Assembly: GCA_023436715.1 (NCBI GenBank) | Contig: JAEZIJ010000070.1 | Location: forward strand, 1-32,245 | Direction: 5' to 3' | DNA length: 32,245 nucleotides | From: Acidobacteriota bacterium | GTDB taxonomy: Bacteria > Acidobacteriota > Terriglobia > Bryobacterales > Bryobacteraceae | Part shown: piece by piece, positions 7,029 to 14,379 of the stretch | Numbering within the stretch: position 1 is the stretch's first letter | Layout of the letters: each line of letters starts with the position of its first letter | Program-made: the position numbers and the translations under genes | The notes under the pieces: generated by a model | Seen by the model: only the letters and a program-made list of their open reading frames with translations | What the model was told of the DNA's origin: nothing | The model's database searches: none

Positions 7029-7758
7029 AAACGAAGTGCAGAACTTTCTTCAAGTCTTCCCAAGCCTCGCGCTTGGCATCCTGGTTATACGGCCTGAGCA
7101 GGTAAGAAGGGTGGTATGTGACCATTACCGGAATCTCGCGCCACTTATACCAATTCCCGCGCATTCGCGTGACGCCCTCGCGCCGGTCCAGCAGTGCCTT
7201 CGCAGCCGTGCCGCCGAGCGCGCAGATCGCCTTCGGGCGTATTACTTCGAGCTGCCGGAACAGGAACGGTCCGCATATCTCCATCTCCTCCGGCTCGGGA
7301 GTGCGATTGCCTGGCGGCCGGCACTTCACCACGTTGCAGATGTAGACGTCTTTCCGCTCGATCGGCATTCCTTCGCGCCGCGCCGTGCCGTCGATCATCT
7401 GCGTCAGCAACTGCCCCGCCCTGCCCACGAACGGTATGCCTTGCGCGTCCTCATCCGCTCCCGGACCTTCGCCGACGAACACCAGTTTCGCCTCGGTATT
7501 CCCTACCCCGAAGACGACCTGCGTCCGCTGTGCGTGCAGCGGGCAGCGGCGGCACTCGCCGATATCCGCACGTATGTCGTCGAGCGATTCACCCGCGACG
7601 GCCGGCGGAGCGGGCTGCTCCACTGGAGCGGCCGGCTGCTCCACCACGTCGTTGACAGGCTCGGGCGCGGCAACCGCACGCGCAGCCCGTCTGTAGAGAG
7701 TCTTCACACCGAGATCCTGGTAATACTCGAGGTATTGGCGCAGCGTTCCCGGATTCAT
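7021..7758 (-). CDS. Uracil-DNA glycosylase, family 4 (iron-sulfur type)
   Basis: This enzyme removes uracil from DNA to begin base-excision repair. Of 245 residues, about the first 60 form a Pro/Ala/Val-rich low-complexity extension; the catalytic domain follows. It has the family 4 motif GEGPGADEDAQGIPFVGRAG at 97-116 and HPSYLL at 216-221. Four cysteines, C69, C72, C146 and C162, are placed as expected for the 4Fe-4S cluster. In some phages and bacteria this family is fused to DNA polymerase parts, but not here. It overlaps coaBC by four bases (ATGA) and tmk by eight. Its place among nucleotide and replication genes fits a role in genome upkeep. Confidence 0.92.
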   Translation of the reverse strand: MNPGTLRQYLEYYQDLGVKTLYRRAARAVAAPEPVNDVVEQPAAPVEQPAPPAVAGESLDDIRADIGECRRCPLHAQRTQVVFGVGNTEAKLVFVGEGPGADEDAQGIPFVGRAGQLLTQMIDGTARREGMPIERKDVYICNVVKCRPPGNRTPEPEEMEICGPFLFRQLEVIRPKAICALGGTAAKALLDRREGVTRMRGNWYKWREIPVMVTYHPSYLLRPYNQDAKREAWEDLKKVLHFVYD

Positions 7759-8981
7759 TGTGCGGCCGGAACCATCGTGCGCAGCTTCAGAAGGTGATCG
7801 AAAATGCGGTCGGCGATTTCCCGCTTGGCCGCGCGCGGAAGCTCTACGGCTTCACCCGTGCGCAGTGCCAGCACGACTTCGTTGTCGTCGGACCCGAACC
7901 CTAAACCCTCGCGATCCACGCGGTTTCCCACAACCATGTCGCAGTTCTTCGAGTCCATCTTGCGCCGCGCCTCGGGAAGCGGGTCGCCCGTCTCGGCGGC
8001 GAAGCCCACCAGCAGGCGGTTCCCCTTGACGTACCCGAGTTCGGAGAGGATGTCCGGAGTCGGCTCAAGTTGTAGCGCAAGCTTGGCTTCGCGTTTCTTG
8101 ATCTTGCTGGGCGCGGGATCGGCCACGCGGTAGTCGGCCACCGCCGCAGCCTTGATGACGATCGTAGCCTCGTCCAGGTGCGCCATCACCGCCGTGCGCA
8201 TCTGCTCCGCAGTCTGAACGTTGACCACCGTGACGCCGAAAGGCGGGCTGAGACGCACCGGCCCGGAGACCAGCACCACGCGCGCTCCGCGCGAAGCCGC
8301 TGCTTCCGCGATCGCGTAGCCCATCTTTCCACTGGAACGGTTCGAAAGGAAACGGACGGGATCCACCGGCTCTTCGGTTGGTCCGGCCGTCACCAGAACG
8401 GTCTCGCCCTCCAGGTCGTGCCTGCGCGCCAGAACCGGCATCACCGCGTCCGCGATGCGCTCCGGCTCAGCCAGCCGCCCCGGACCCACCATCCCGCAAG
8501 CCAGCATTCCCGACCCCGGCTCTACGATGATGTGGCCGCGCCCGCGCAGGGTCTCCAGGTTATGCTGCGTCGCCGGATGAGTCCACATGTTCGTATTCAT
8601 CGCGGGCGCCAGCACCACGGGCCCCGTGAAGGCCAGGTACATGGTCGAGAGGAAATCGTCCGCGAGCCCGTTGGCGAACTTCGCCATCAGATTCGCCGTT
8701 GCCGGCGCCACCACGAGCGCTTCGGCCTCCTGCGCCACGCGAATGTGCTCCACCGCGCTCGCCAGCGTCTCGTCGCCAACCTGCGCGAACATGTCCGTGA
8801 TGACTTTCCGCCCGGTGAGCGCGGCAAACGTGAGCGGGCGCACGAACTCCTGCGCCGCCCGAGTCATCACTACCTGAACGGTGACCTCGCGCTCCATCAG
8901 CGTGCGGGCGAGTTCCGCGGCCTTGTAGGCCGCAATCCCGCCCCCGATCCCGAGGACGATATGGCGGCTGGTTCCAGTCAC
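7755..8981 (-). CDS. coaBC: Bifunctional phosphopantothenoylcysteine decarboxylase/ligase
   Basis: CoaBC carries out two steps of coenzyme A synthesis: CTP-dependent coupling of 4'-phosphopantothenate to cysteine, then FMN-dependent decarboxylation. The N-terminal CoaC half (about residues 1-185) shows GIGGGIAAYK at 11-20, the PAMNTNMW motif, and the GSGMLACG substrate-flap segment with its catalytic cysteine. The C-terminal CoaB half begins with VLVTAGPTEEPVDPVRFLSN and includes SSGKMGYAIAEAA and the KKREAKLALQLEPTPDIL segment of the CTP site. At 408 residues it is full length. The start is GTG, 15 bases after the rpoZ stop; order gmk-rpoZ-coaBC is conserved in many bacteria. Confidence 0.95.
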   Translation of the reverse strand: MTGTSRHIVLGIGGGIAAYKAAELARTLMEREVTVQVVMTRAAQEFVRPLTFAALTGRKVITDMFAQVGDETLASAVEHIRVAQEAEALVVAPATANLMAKFANGLADDFLSTMYLAFTGPVVLAPAMNTNMWTHPATQHNLETLRGRGHIIVEPGSGMLACGMVGPGRLAEPERIADAVMPVLARRHDLEGETVLVTAGPTEEPVDPVRFLSNRSSGKMGYAIAEAAASRGARVVLVSGPVRLSPPFGVTVVNVQTAEQMRTAVMAHLDEATIVIKAAAVADYRVADPAPSKIKKREAKLALQLEPTPDILSELGYVKGNRLLVGFAAETGDPLPEARRKMDSKNCDMVVGNRVDREGLGFGSDDNEVVLALRTGEAVELPRAAKREIADRIFDHLLKLRTMVPAAQ

Positions 8982-8996
8982 GCAGATCTGATCAGG

Positions 8997-9251
8997 CTAA
9001 ATGCTGTCGGCGGGAGCCGCCTCTTCCTGCTCGGGCGTCTCGGGCGCCTTGTCTTCGTATTTCACCAGGCCGCGGCGGACTTCCTCGATCGCGGTGACTG
9101 TCGGCTTTTTCGAAGTGGTCGGCAGGAAAGGACGTGCTCCGCCCTGAAGCTGCCGCGCGCGCTTTGCGGCGACGATGATGAAACGGTAGGTGCTCTGAGC
9201 CGGGTCGTCCGGGATCGCGGCAACCACGTTGTGGCGTTGCGTTTCGGTCAT
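8997..9251 (-). CDS. rpoZ: RNA polymerase omega subunit
   Basis: Omega helps assemble RNA polymerase by holding the beta-prime chain. The 84-residue product matches the family: STYRFIIVAAKRARQLQGGA at about 19-38 is the conserved helix with the AAKRARQL signature, followed by TVTAIEEVRRGLVKYE. The C-terminal tail is acidic and Pro/Ala-rich. A ribosome site (AGAGGT) lies seven bases before the ATG. The position between gmk and coaBC is the classic one and makes the call firm for such a short gene. Confidence 0.92.
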   Translation of the reverse strand: MTETQRHNVVAAIPDDPAQSTYRFIIVAAKRARQLQGGARPFLPTTSKKPTVTAIEEVRRGLVKYEDKAPETPEQEEAAPADSI

Positions 9252-9271
9252 GGCAAAACCTCTCTTCGGAT

Positions 9272-9877
9272 CTATTTGAACGTCGCCAGGATGCGGCGGA
9301 CTTCCTCCTCCATCCTGGTGCGCCGGACACGCTCGGCTTTCACGATTGAAGCCAGAGTGTCTACGGATTTCTCCAGATCCTGGTTGACCAGCACGTAATC
9401 GTACCGGAAATAGTCCCGGATTTCCTTGGCCGCCCCTTGCAGCCGGCGCTGGATAACTTCTTCAGAATCTTCTGATCGCGCGCGTAAACGTGCTTCCAAA
9501 TCGCTGCGGGAGGGTGCAAGGATAAATATGCTTACCGCGTCCGGAACCTTAGCCTTTAATTGTGCCGCACCTTGCACGTCGATGTCCAGTACGAGATCCT
9601 TACCCTCTTCTCCCGCTCTCTCGAGCTCACTCTGGTGCGTACCGTAGTAGTTCCCAAAGACTTCCGCGTGCTCCAGAAACTCGCCCCGTCCGGCGGCGGC
9701 TTCGAACTCCTCGCGGGACACATAGTAGTAGTCGTGCCCGGGCTGCTCCTTGCCGCGCGGCGCCCTTGTCGTGCAGGATACTGAAAATACGAGACTTGAA
9801 TCCTGATCCAGCAGCCGGCGCACCAGCGTGGACTTCCCGGAGCCGGACGGAGCGGAAACCACGAACACGATGCTCAT
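9272..9877 (-). CDS. gmk: Guanylate kinase
   Basis: The enzyme converts GMP to GDP with ATP. The 201-residue product has the P-loop APSGSGKST at 9-17, the GMP-binding segment TTRAPRGKEQPGHDYYYVS, then FGNYYGT and the LDIDVQGAAQLK region. The lid RARSEDSEEVIQRRL follows. Length is standard. It starts inside the yicC stop (ATGA, four-base overlap), so it is translationally coupled to yicC, the usual partner upstream of gmk. Confidence 0.95.
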   Translation of the reverse strand: MSIVFVVSAPSGSGKSTLVRRLLDQDSSLVFSVSCTTRAPRGKEQPGHDYYYVSREEFEAAAGRGEFLEHAEVFGNYYGTHQSELERAGEEGKDLVLDIDVQGAAQLKAKVPDAVSIFILAPSRSDLEARLRARSEDSEEVIQRRLQGAAKEIRDYFRYDYVLVNQDLEKSVDTLASIVKAERVRRTRMEEEVRRILATFK

Positions 9878-10764
9878 TCCAGGTTCAGCCCCTGCTCGCG
9901 GATCTTCTCGATTTCCGCCTTCACCGTAAGACCGAGTTCGCTGATATCCAGTCCGGGCTCGCCAACCCCGGTCGATTTCGAAAGTATGGTGTTCGTCTCC
10001 CGGTGCATCTCCTGGAGGAGGAAGTCCACCTTCTTGCCGACCTCGCCGCCGCCTTCGAGCAGATCGTTCAACTGCACCGCATGGACCTTGAGCCGGGTGA
10101 GTTCCTCGCTGATGTCCGTGCGATCCACCAGGAAGGCAACTTCCTGGGCCAGGCGCTGCGGATCGATTACGACGCCCTTCAGCAGTTCATCCAGCTTCTC
10201 TTGCAGCTTCTTCTGGAATTCCGGCACGGCGCGCGACCGGATCTCGGCCATCTCCCGAGCGCACCGCAGCACGGTGGTGTTGCGCTCCTTCATATCCGCC
10301 GAGATCTCGGCGCCTTCCCGCTGCTTGAACTCGTTGAGCATGTCGAGCGCCTCGTCCAGCGCCGCCACGAGCACTCCCTCAAGTCCCGGATCGGGCTCCT
10401 GCTCGGGAGCTTCGAACACTCCCGGAACACGAAGGGCCGCGTTCAAATCCGGCTCGCCGGTCAACCCGTGCACGGCGGCCATGCGGCGGAAAGCCGTGAT
10501 GTACGCTTCGACCACGCCCGGATTGACGTTCGACGGCGCCGCGCTGCGCGCCCCGGCAACACGCACCTGAACCTGAACGTGCCCGCGTCCCACGCGACGC
10601 TTCACTGCGTTACGCATGGCGCTCTCGAACGGATCGAGTTCCGGCGGCATGCGGAAGTGTACGTCCAGTCCGCGATGATTCACACTCTTCAGGCTGATTA
10701 CGATTTCCCGGTCTTCGACCAGTTTTCGGATACGGGCATAGCCCGTCATACTGCGTGGAGTCAT
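9874..10764 (-). CDS. yicC: YicC-family endoribonuclease
   Basis: YicC proteins are stress-linked endoribonucleases; in E. coli YicC acts on the small RNA RyhB. The 296-residue chain shows the N-terminal YicC domain with SMTGYAR and ISLKSVNHRGLDVHFRMPPE, and the C-terminal DUF1732 part with KVDFLLQEMHRETNTILSKS. It precedes gmk with a four-base overlap, the usual arrangement. Its ATG lies at one end of a 21-base direct repeat whose other copy is the msbA 3' end, so the start region was duplicated or separated from msbA by insertion of the B2 element. A second in-frame ATG six codons later (MTGYAR) is possible. Confidence 0.92.
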   Translation of the reverse strand: MTPRSMTGYARIRKLVEDREIVISLKSVNHRGLDVHFRMPPELDPFESAMRNAVKRRVGRGHVQVQVRVAGARSAAPSNVNPGVVEAYITAFRRMAAVHGLTGEPDLNAALRVPGVFEAPEQEPDPGLEGVLVAALDEALDMLNEFKQREGAEISADMKERNTTVLRCAREMAEIRSRAVPEFQKKLQEKLDELLKGVVIDPQRLAQEVAFLVDRTDISEELTRLKVHAVQLNDLLEGGGEVGKKVDFLLQEMHRETNTILSKSTGVGEPGLDISELGLTVKAEIEKIREQGLNLE

Positions 10765-10781
10765 TGATTATTCACCACCGA
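10761..10781. repeat. 21-base direct repeat, yicC-side copy
   Basis: This matches 10883-10903 exactly. On the minus strand it encodes VVNNQ followed by TGA, as at the msbA 3' end, and its last bases also form the yicC start (ATGA). It looks like a target duplication around the B2 insert. Confidence 0.9.
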
Positions 10782-10786
10782 TCTGC

Positions 10787-10874
10787 GTGGGGCAGGGCCT
10801 CGCCCTGCGGCGGGCTCCCAGCCCGCCTGCGTGGCCGGCCTGAGAGGCCGGCGCAGCCCGAGGGGCTGCCCCAC
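10787..10874. repeat. Family B doublet B2 between msbA and yicC
   Basis: Two family B units stand head to head, giving four hairpins: GCAGGGC-CTC-GCCCTGC, GGCGGGCT-CCC-AGCCCGCC, GCCGGCCT-GAG-AGGCCGGC and GCAGCCC-GAG-GGGCTGC. The outer ends are GTGGGG and CCCCAC. Compared with B1 the stems differ by paired changes that keep the pairing. The doublet is flanked by a 21-base direct repeat. Confidence 0.9.
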
Positions 10875-10882
10875 TTTCCAGA

Positions 10883-10903
10883 TCATTGATTATTCACCAC
10901 CGA
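10883..10903. repeat. 21-base direct repeat, msbA-side copy
   Basis: These bases encode the last five residues of the MsbA-like protein (VVNNQ) and its stop codon. They are identical to 10761-10781. The repeat boundary coincides with the last base of the stop codon. Confidence 0.9.
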
Positions 10904-12715
10904 ATCCGGCTCGAGGAATTGCAACGTGTGCAGCCGCTGATACACCCCGCCGCCGTTTACCAGTTCATCGTGCGTACCCACCTCGGAAATGCGGCCCTGG
11001 TCGATGACCACGATCTTGTCGGCCCGCCGCACCGTGGAGAGCCTGTGCGCGATCACGATTACCGTGCGGCCGCTGATCAGGTTAGCCAGCGCGCGCTGCA
11101 CGAGCATCTCCGATTCCGTGTCGAGGTGGGATGTCGCTTCGTCCAAAATCAAAATGGGCGCGTTCTTCAGAAGCGCTCGCGCGATCGCGATGCGCTGCCT
11201 CTGCCCGCCGCTCAACTTCACGCCGCGCTCTCCGATCACGGTGTCGTAGCCTTCCGACAGCGCCAGGATGAACTCCTCGGCCAGCGCGTTGCGGGCGGCT
11301 TCACGGACCTCGTCCAGCGTCGCTCCCGGTTTGCCGTAGCGGATGTTGCCCGCGACGGTGTCGTTGAACAGGAACGTATCCTGCGCGACGATGCCGATCT
11401 TCTCACGCACCGAGGCCAGCGCAAGATCGCGGACGTCTGTCCCGTCGATCAGAACGCGTCCTTCCGATACATCGTAGAACCGCGGCACCAGGTTCACCAG
11501 CGTCGTCTTCCCCGCCCCGCTCGGACCCACCAGCGCCACGATCTCGCCCGCCTTCACTTCAAGTGCGAGCGATTGCAGCAGAAATCCGTTCGGCGAGCCC
11601 GGATACCGGAAGCTCACATCTTCGAACGCAATCGCCTTCGCGAATTGCTTCAGCGGGCGTGCGGAGGGCTTGTCCGTGATGTCGTCTTGCCGGTCGAGAT
11701 ACTCGAATACCTTCTGGGACGCCCCAAGCGCCTGCTGGAAAATGTTGTGTATCCCGGTGAGCCGCTTCACGGGCTCATAGAGCATCAGCAGCGCGATCAG
11801 GAACGTGGTGAAGCCCTCGATGTTCATCGCGCCGGACTTGATCTGATTGCGTGCGTACGCCAGCAGGCACACAATCGTCAGCGCGCCGAAAACCTCGATA
11901 ATGGGCGAAGCCAGCGCCTGCTGCGCCGTGTATTTCAGGTTGCTCCCCCGCAACTTCCGGGCAGCTCGCCGGAACCGTCGAGACTCGTACCCCTCGGCGT
12001 TGAACGACTTCACCACCTGATGGCCGCTGAGGCTTTCCTGGAGAATCTGGTTCATCTCGGCGGCGTTATCCTGCGCGCGCCGCGTCGTGCGGCGAATCCG
12101 CCTGCCCAGCCGTGCCGTCGGCAAAAGCACAAACGGCAGCAGCGTCAGGCTGATGACAGCGAGCTTCCAATCCTTCGAGACGATCACCACCAGCAGCGCC
12201 ACAGCGGTGAAGGCCTGGCGCAGGAAGTCCGCCAGCATGTGCGAGGTGCCCACCTGGATCTTCTCGATGTCATTCATGATCGACGACATCAGCTTGCCGG
12301 TCGAGTGCGTCTCGAAAAACTGAGCACCTTGCCGCAGCACCTTGTCGAACACCCGCTGTCTCAGGTCGGTAACGGCAGAGACCCCGACGTAGTTGATGAG
12401 GAAGTTGCCCGCGTAATCGCAGACGCCTTTAGTGATAAAGGTAGCCAGGATCGCGTACGCGATCATCGTCCAGACGTTGTTGATCCATCCGGGCGTGATC
12501 TGTTCCAGGTAAATGGTCTGCTCGATGATCGGGATCGTGAACAGATCCACCGGCATATCCGGCGCGTCCGGCTTGAGCACGCGGCCGAACACCTGGCCCA
12601 CGAGCAGCGTCACCATGCCGTGCGCCGCACCGACCACCACCATCAGAATGACGGAAAGGATCAGCGCCCACCAGTACGGTGCAACGAAGCGCAGCAGTCG
12701 TCCGAATTCCCTCAT
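10883..12715 (-). CDS. msbA: MsbA-like ABC transporter (fused permease and ATPase)
   Basis: This half-transporter dimerises in the inner membrane and exports a large lipid-linked substrate, probably lipid A-core or a related lipid. Six membrane helices fall within residues 12-325. The nucleotide-binding domain has Walker A GPSGAGKTT at 397-405, signature LSGGQ at 501-505, Walker B ILILDEA at 521-527 and the AHRLST switch histidine. At 610 residues it is slightly longer than E. coli MsbA (582); there is an insert in the first loop (about residues 47-80). It follows a family 9 glycosyltransferase and a Trm112-like gene, a context of lipopolysaccharide assembly. Its ATG is embedded in CCCAATGAG, the same junction repeated at the ends of the upstream glycosyltransferase tail copies. 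Other lipid exports cannot be excluded. Confidence 0.85.
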   Translation of the reverse strand: MREFGRLLRFVAPYWWALILSVILMVVVGAAHGMVTLLVGQVFGRVLKPDAPDMPVDLFTIPIIEQTIYLEQITPGWINNVWTMIAYAILATFITKGVCDYAGNFLINYVGVSAVTDLRQRVFDKVLRQGAQFFETHSTGKLMSSIMNDIEKIQVGTSHMLADFLRQAFTAVALLVVIVSKDWKLAVISLTLLPFVLLPTARLGRRIRRTTRRAQDNAAEMNQILQESLSGHQVVKSFNAEGYESRRFRRAARKLRGSNLKYTAQQALASPIIEVFGALTIVCLLAYARNQIKSGAMNIEGFTTFLIALLMLYEPVKRLTGIHNIFQQALGASQKVFEYLDRQDDITDKPSARPLKQFAKAIAFEDVSFRYPGSPNGFLLQSLALEVKAGEIVALVGPSGAGKTTLVNLVPRFYDVSEGRVLIDGTDVRDLALASVREKIGIVAQDTFLFNDTVAGNIRYGKPGATLDEVREAARNALAEEFILALSEGYDTVIGERGVKLSGGQRQRIAIARALLKNAPILILDEATSHLDTESEMLVQRALANLISGRTVIVIAHRLSTVRRADKIVVIDQGRISEVGTHDELVNGGGVYQRLHTLQFLEPDSVVNNQ

Positions 12716-12734
12716 TGGGCGGCCCCTTCTGCTG

Positions 12735-12812
12735 CGGGGCCGGCAGGGGCTGAAGCCCGTGGCTTGTCAGCGTTTTGCGGCACGACTGAAGTCGTGCCCT
12801 GATACAAAGCAC
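12735..12812 (-). repeat. Family A element, copy A2
   Basis: Full element just upstream of msbA, oriented with transcription. It holds the stems GGGCT/AGCCC and GGCACGACT/AGTCGTGCC, each closed by a two-base loop. It separates tail copy A of the glycosyltransferase from the msbA start. The 12716-13131 gap is entirely filled by these repeats and tail copies. Confidence 0.85.
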
Positions 12813-12902
12813 TCATTGGGCAGCCCTCAACAGACCGCGGAAAGCACTTCGGTCACGGAAAGCGCGCCGATGCCGTCGCGGGCTATCAGCAGTTCTGACC
12901 GG
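12813..12902 (-). pseudogene. Decayed copy A of the glycosyltransferase 3' end
   Basis: On the minus strand this reads SELLIARDGIGALSVTEVLS, closely matching the C-terminus of the complete gene at 13132-14043 (SEMLVARDGIGALPVAEVIA). The frame is lost near the end by a four-base deletion, but the final AATGAG is kept. Many differences are silent, so it may come from a diverged paralogue rather than a fresh copy. Confidence 0.8.
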
Positions 12903-12957
12903 CCGTGGCTTATCAGCGTCTTGCGGCACGACTGAAGTCGTGCCCTGATACGAAGCG
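12903..12957 (-). repeat. Family A element, copy A3
   Basis: Nearly identical to copy A4 (one difference). The main hairpin at 12925-12944 is GGCACGACT-GA-AGTCGTGCC. It sits between tail copies A and B. Confidence 0.85.
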
Positions 12958-12958
12958 C

Positions 12959-13025
12959 TCATTGGGCAGCCCTCAGCCGACCGCGGCCGCCGATGCCGTC
13001 GCGGGCGATCAGCAGTTCGGACCGG
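12959..13025 (-). pseudogene. Decayed copy B of the glycosyltransferase 3' end
   Basis: On the minus strand this reads SELLIARDGIG, then skips about 27 bases and ends RLRAAQ-stop, where the complete gene ends RLRTAQ-stop. The internal deletion keeps the frame. It lies between elements A3 and A4. Confidence 0.8.
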
Positions 13026-13080
13026 CCGTGGCTTATCAGCGTCTTGCGGCACGACTGAAGTCGTGCCCTGATACAAAGCG
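13026..13080 (-). repeat. Family A element, copy A4
   Basis: This element shares all but one base with A3 and has the same orientation relative to transcription. It is followed on the plus strand by the shortest glycosyltransferase tail copy. Confidence 0.85.
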
Positions 13081-13081
13081 C

Positions 13082-13130
13082 TCATTGGGCAGCCCTCAGC
13101 CGACCGCGGAAAGCACTTCGCCGCGTCGCG
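13082..13130 (-). pseudogene. Decayed copy C of the glycosyltransferase 3' end
   Basis: This 49-base fragment corresponds to the last 15 or so codons of the upstream gene (EVLSAV..., then the CCCAATGAG end). It directly abuts the stop codon of the complete gene at 13132. Confidence 0.75.
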
Positions 13131-13131
13131 C

Positions 13132-14043
13132 TCATTGTGCAGTCCTCAACCGTTCGAGCGCGGCAATCACTTCGGCCACGGGAAGCGCGCCTATGCCATC
13201 ACGGGCAACCAGCATCTCGGACCGGGTCCGCCACGGGTACCAGACGTCCGGGTCGGAGGCGCCGAACATAACCAGCACCGGCACCTGGAACGCCGCAGCC
13301 ATGTGAGCCGGCCCGGAATCGTTGCCGACAAACAGCGAAGCCCCTGCGATCAGGGATTTGATCTCGGCGAGCGAAGCGCCAACTACAGTTTTCGAGCCAT
13401 CGAACGCGGTCAGGTCCTCACCAGGCCCGGCAATGAAAACCGGCTCCAGGCCCCAGCAATCGCGCAAGTGGTTCGCCACCGCCTTGAAGTTGCCGGCAGG
13501 CCAGGTTTTCGATGCCGCGGAGGCCATCGGGTGCAACACCGCGTAAGGAGCGACCGCCGGCCGGGGTTCGGCAAACAGTCTGGAACGCGGGATGTCGCCC
13601 TCCCCCGCCCCGAGATAGAACATCGCCGAGGCGAGGTGCTCGGCCGTGTGTACCTTCCGCTCGACGCCGAGGATCTCCTGCGCCGTGGGGATTCGCACGT
13701 TGTAAATCGATGAGTACCGGTGATGCGCAAAGCCGGCCCGGAAACGCGCACCGGAACCCACCGTGAGCGCCATGCTCCGCGTGCCGCCGTGCAGGTTCAG
13801 GCACAAATCCGCCCGCCATCGGGCGAGGCGGGCCGCAGACGGCTCCAGGAGCACGCCGGCATCGGGGTTGTTTTCAAAAATCGGTTTGAAGCGTTCTTCC
13901 ACGACCACCGCGATATTGAGGTCGGGCCGGCTCCGTTTGAGGATTTCCAGGGCCGGGGTCGTCAAAACGCAGTCCCCCAGCGAGCGCAGGCGGATCACGG
14001 CGACCCGTGCGCCGCTGGGGAGCTGCTCCAGTACGGTTGCCAT
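13132..14043 (-). CDS. Family 9 glycosyltransferase (ADP-heptose:LPS heptosyltransferase type)
   Basis: Enzymes of this family add heptose from ADP-heptose to the lipopolysaccharide core at the inner face of the inner membrane. The 303-residue product has the N-terminal RLRSLGDCVLTTPALEILKR motif at about 18-37, the mid-chain LHPMASAASKTWPAGNFKAV that opens the nucleotide-binding domain, and the signature FVGNDSGPAHMAAAFQVPVL. Length is somewhat below WaaF/WaaC (about 320-350). It begins nine bases after the Trm112-like gene and precedes msbA, so an envelope-assembly role is likely. Its 3' end has been copied at least three times into the following gap, alternating with family A elements. Sugar and acceptor cannot be named from sequence. 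Confidence 0.85.
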   Translation of the reverse strand: MATVLEQLPSGARVAVIRLRSLGDCVLTTPALEILKRSRPDLNIAVVVEERFKPIFENNPDAGVLLEPSAARLARWRADLCLNLHGGTRSMALTVGSGARFRAGFAHHRYSSIYNVRIPTAQEILGVERKVHTAEHLASAMFYLGAGEGDIPRSRLFAEPRPAVAPYAVLHPMASAASKTWPAGNFKAVANHLRDCWGLEPVFIAGPGEDLTAFDGSKTVVGASLAEIKSLIAGASLFVGNDSGPAHMAAAFQVPVLVMFGASDPDVWYPWRTRSEMLVARDGIGALPVAEVIAALERLRTAQ

Positions 14044-14052
14044 TCCGGCGGG

Positions 14053-14223
14053 CTACTCTTCGACCTTAGCCTCGTCGATCAGCATCACCGGGATGTCTTC
14101 CCGGATCGGATAAACCCGCTTGCACTGGACGCACTTCAGGCCGCTCTCGTCCGGCTTGAGTTCGACTGGCGCCTTGCAGAGCGGGCACACCAATATTTCC
14201 AGCAGTTCCTTGCTAATAGCCAT
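14053..14223 (-). CDS. Trm112-family zinc-ribbon protein (YcaR-like)
   Basis: A 56-residue protein with LLEILVCPLCKAPVEL and LKCVQCKRVYPIREDIPVML, giving the four zinc-ligand cysteines and the C-terminal IPVML segment of the Trm112 family. In bacteria this family is often encoded among lipopolysaccharide genes (ycaR near lpxK/kdsB), as it is here beside a heptosyltransferase-type gene and msbA. Its exact task in bacteria is not settled; in eukaryotes Trm112 activates methyltransferases. The frame continues upstream to 14448, but those residues only translate family A repeats, so the ATG at 14223 is used. Confidence 0.88.
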   Translation of the reverse strand: MAISKELLEILVCPLCKAPVELKPDESGLKCVQCKRVYPIREDIPVMLIDEAKVEE

Positions 14224-14279
14224 AATCAACCGGCTACTAAGTTTACCAGAATGAACCGGGCGGCAAAATGAGGCAGCAG

Positions 14280-14353
14280 CCCGGCAGGGGCTAAAGCCCG
14301 TGGCTTGGCAACGGCTTTGCGGCACGGCTGAAGCCGTGCCCTGATACAAGGCC
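14280..14353 (-). repeat. Family A element, copy A5
   Basis: Full element before the Trm112-like gene. The main hairpin at 14321-14340 is GGCACGGCT-GA-AGCCGTGCC; a small one at 14288-14299 is GGGCT-AA-AGCCC. The main stem differs from copies A2-A4 by a matched G-C for A-T pair. Confidence 0.85.
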
Positions 14354-14357
14354 CACC

Positions 14358-14374
14358 TCGCCTTGGCGATGACG
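14358..14374 (-). pseudogene. 17-base copy of the KDPG aldolase 3' coding region
   Basis: These 17 bases equal 14492-14508, which encode VIAKA near the C-terminus of the aldolase gene. They lie between family A elements A5 and A6, the same pattern as the glycosyltransferase tail copies. The match is short, so chance is not excluded. Confidence 0.5.
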
Positions 14375-14379
14375 ACGCG

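Noticed and set aside
8178..9398. A 406-codon plus-strand frame opposite coaBC, rpoZ and gmk
   Set aside because: It spans three well-supported genes on the other strand and shows no domain.
10886..12802. A 638-codon open frame on the plus strand opposite the MsbA-like gene
   Set aside because: It is a GC-driven shadow: Arg/His/Gln-rich, no domain, and it runs through the repeats at its end. The minus-strand gene has complete ABC motifs.
12813..13085. A 90-codon minus-strand frame with internal repeats
   Set aside because: It reads the repeat array itself (LYQGTTSVVPQDADKPRPVR twice). The repetition comes from the elements and not from a protein gene.
12813..13130. Possible CRISPR-like array
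   Set aside because: Repeats of about 55 bases alternate with sequences of 49-90 bases, but the intervening segments are related to each other and to the neighbouring gene tail. The repeat is also found singly elsewhere.
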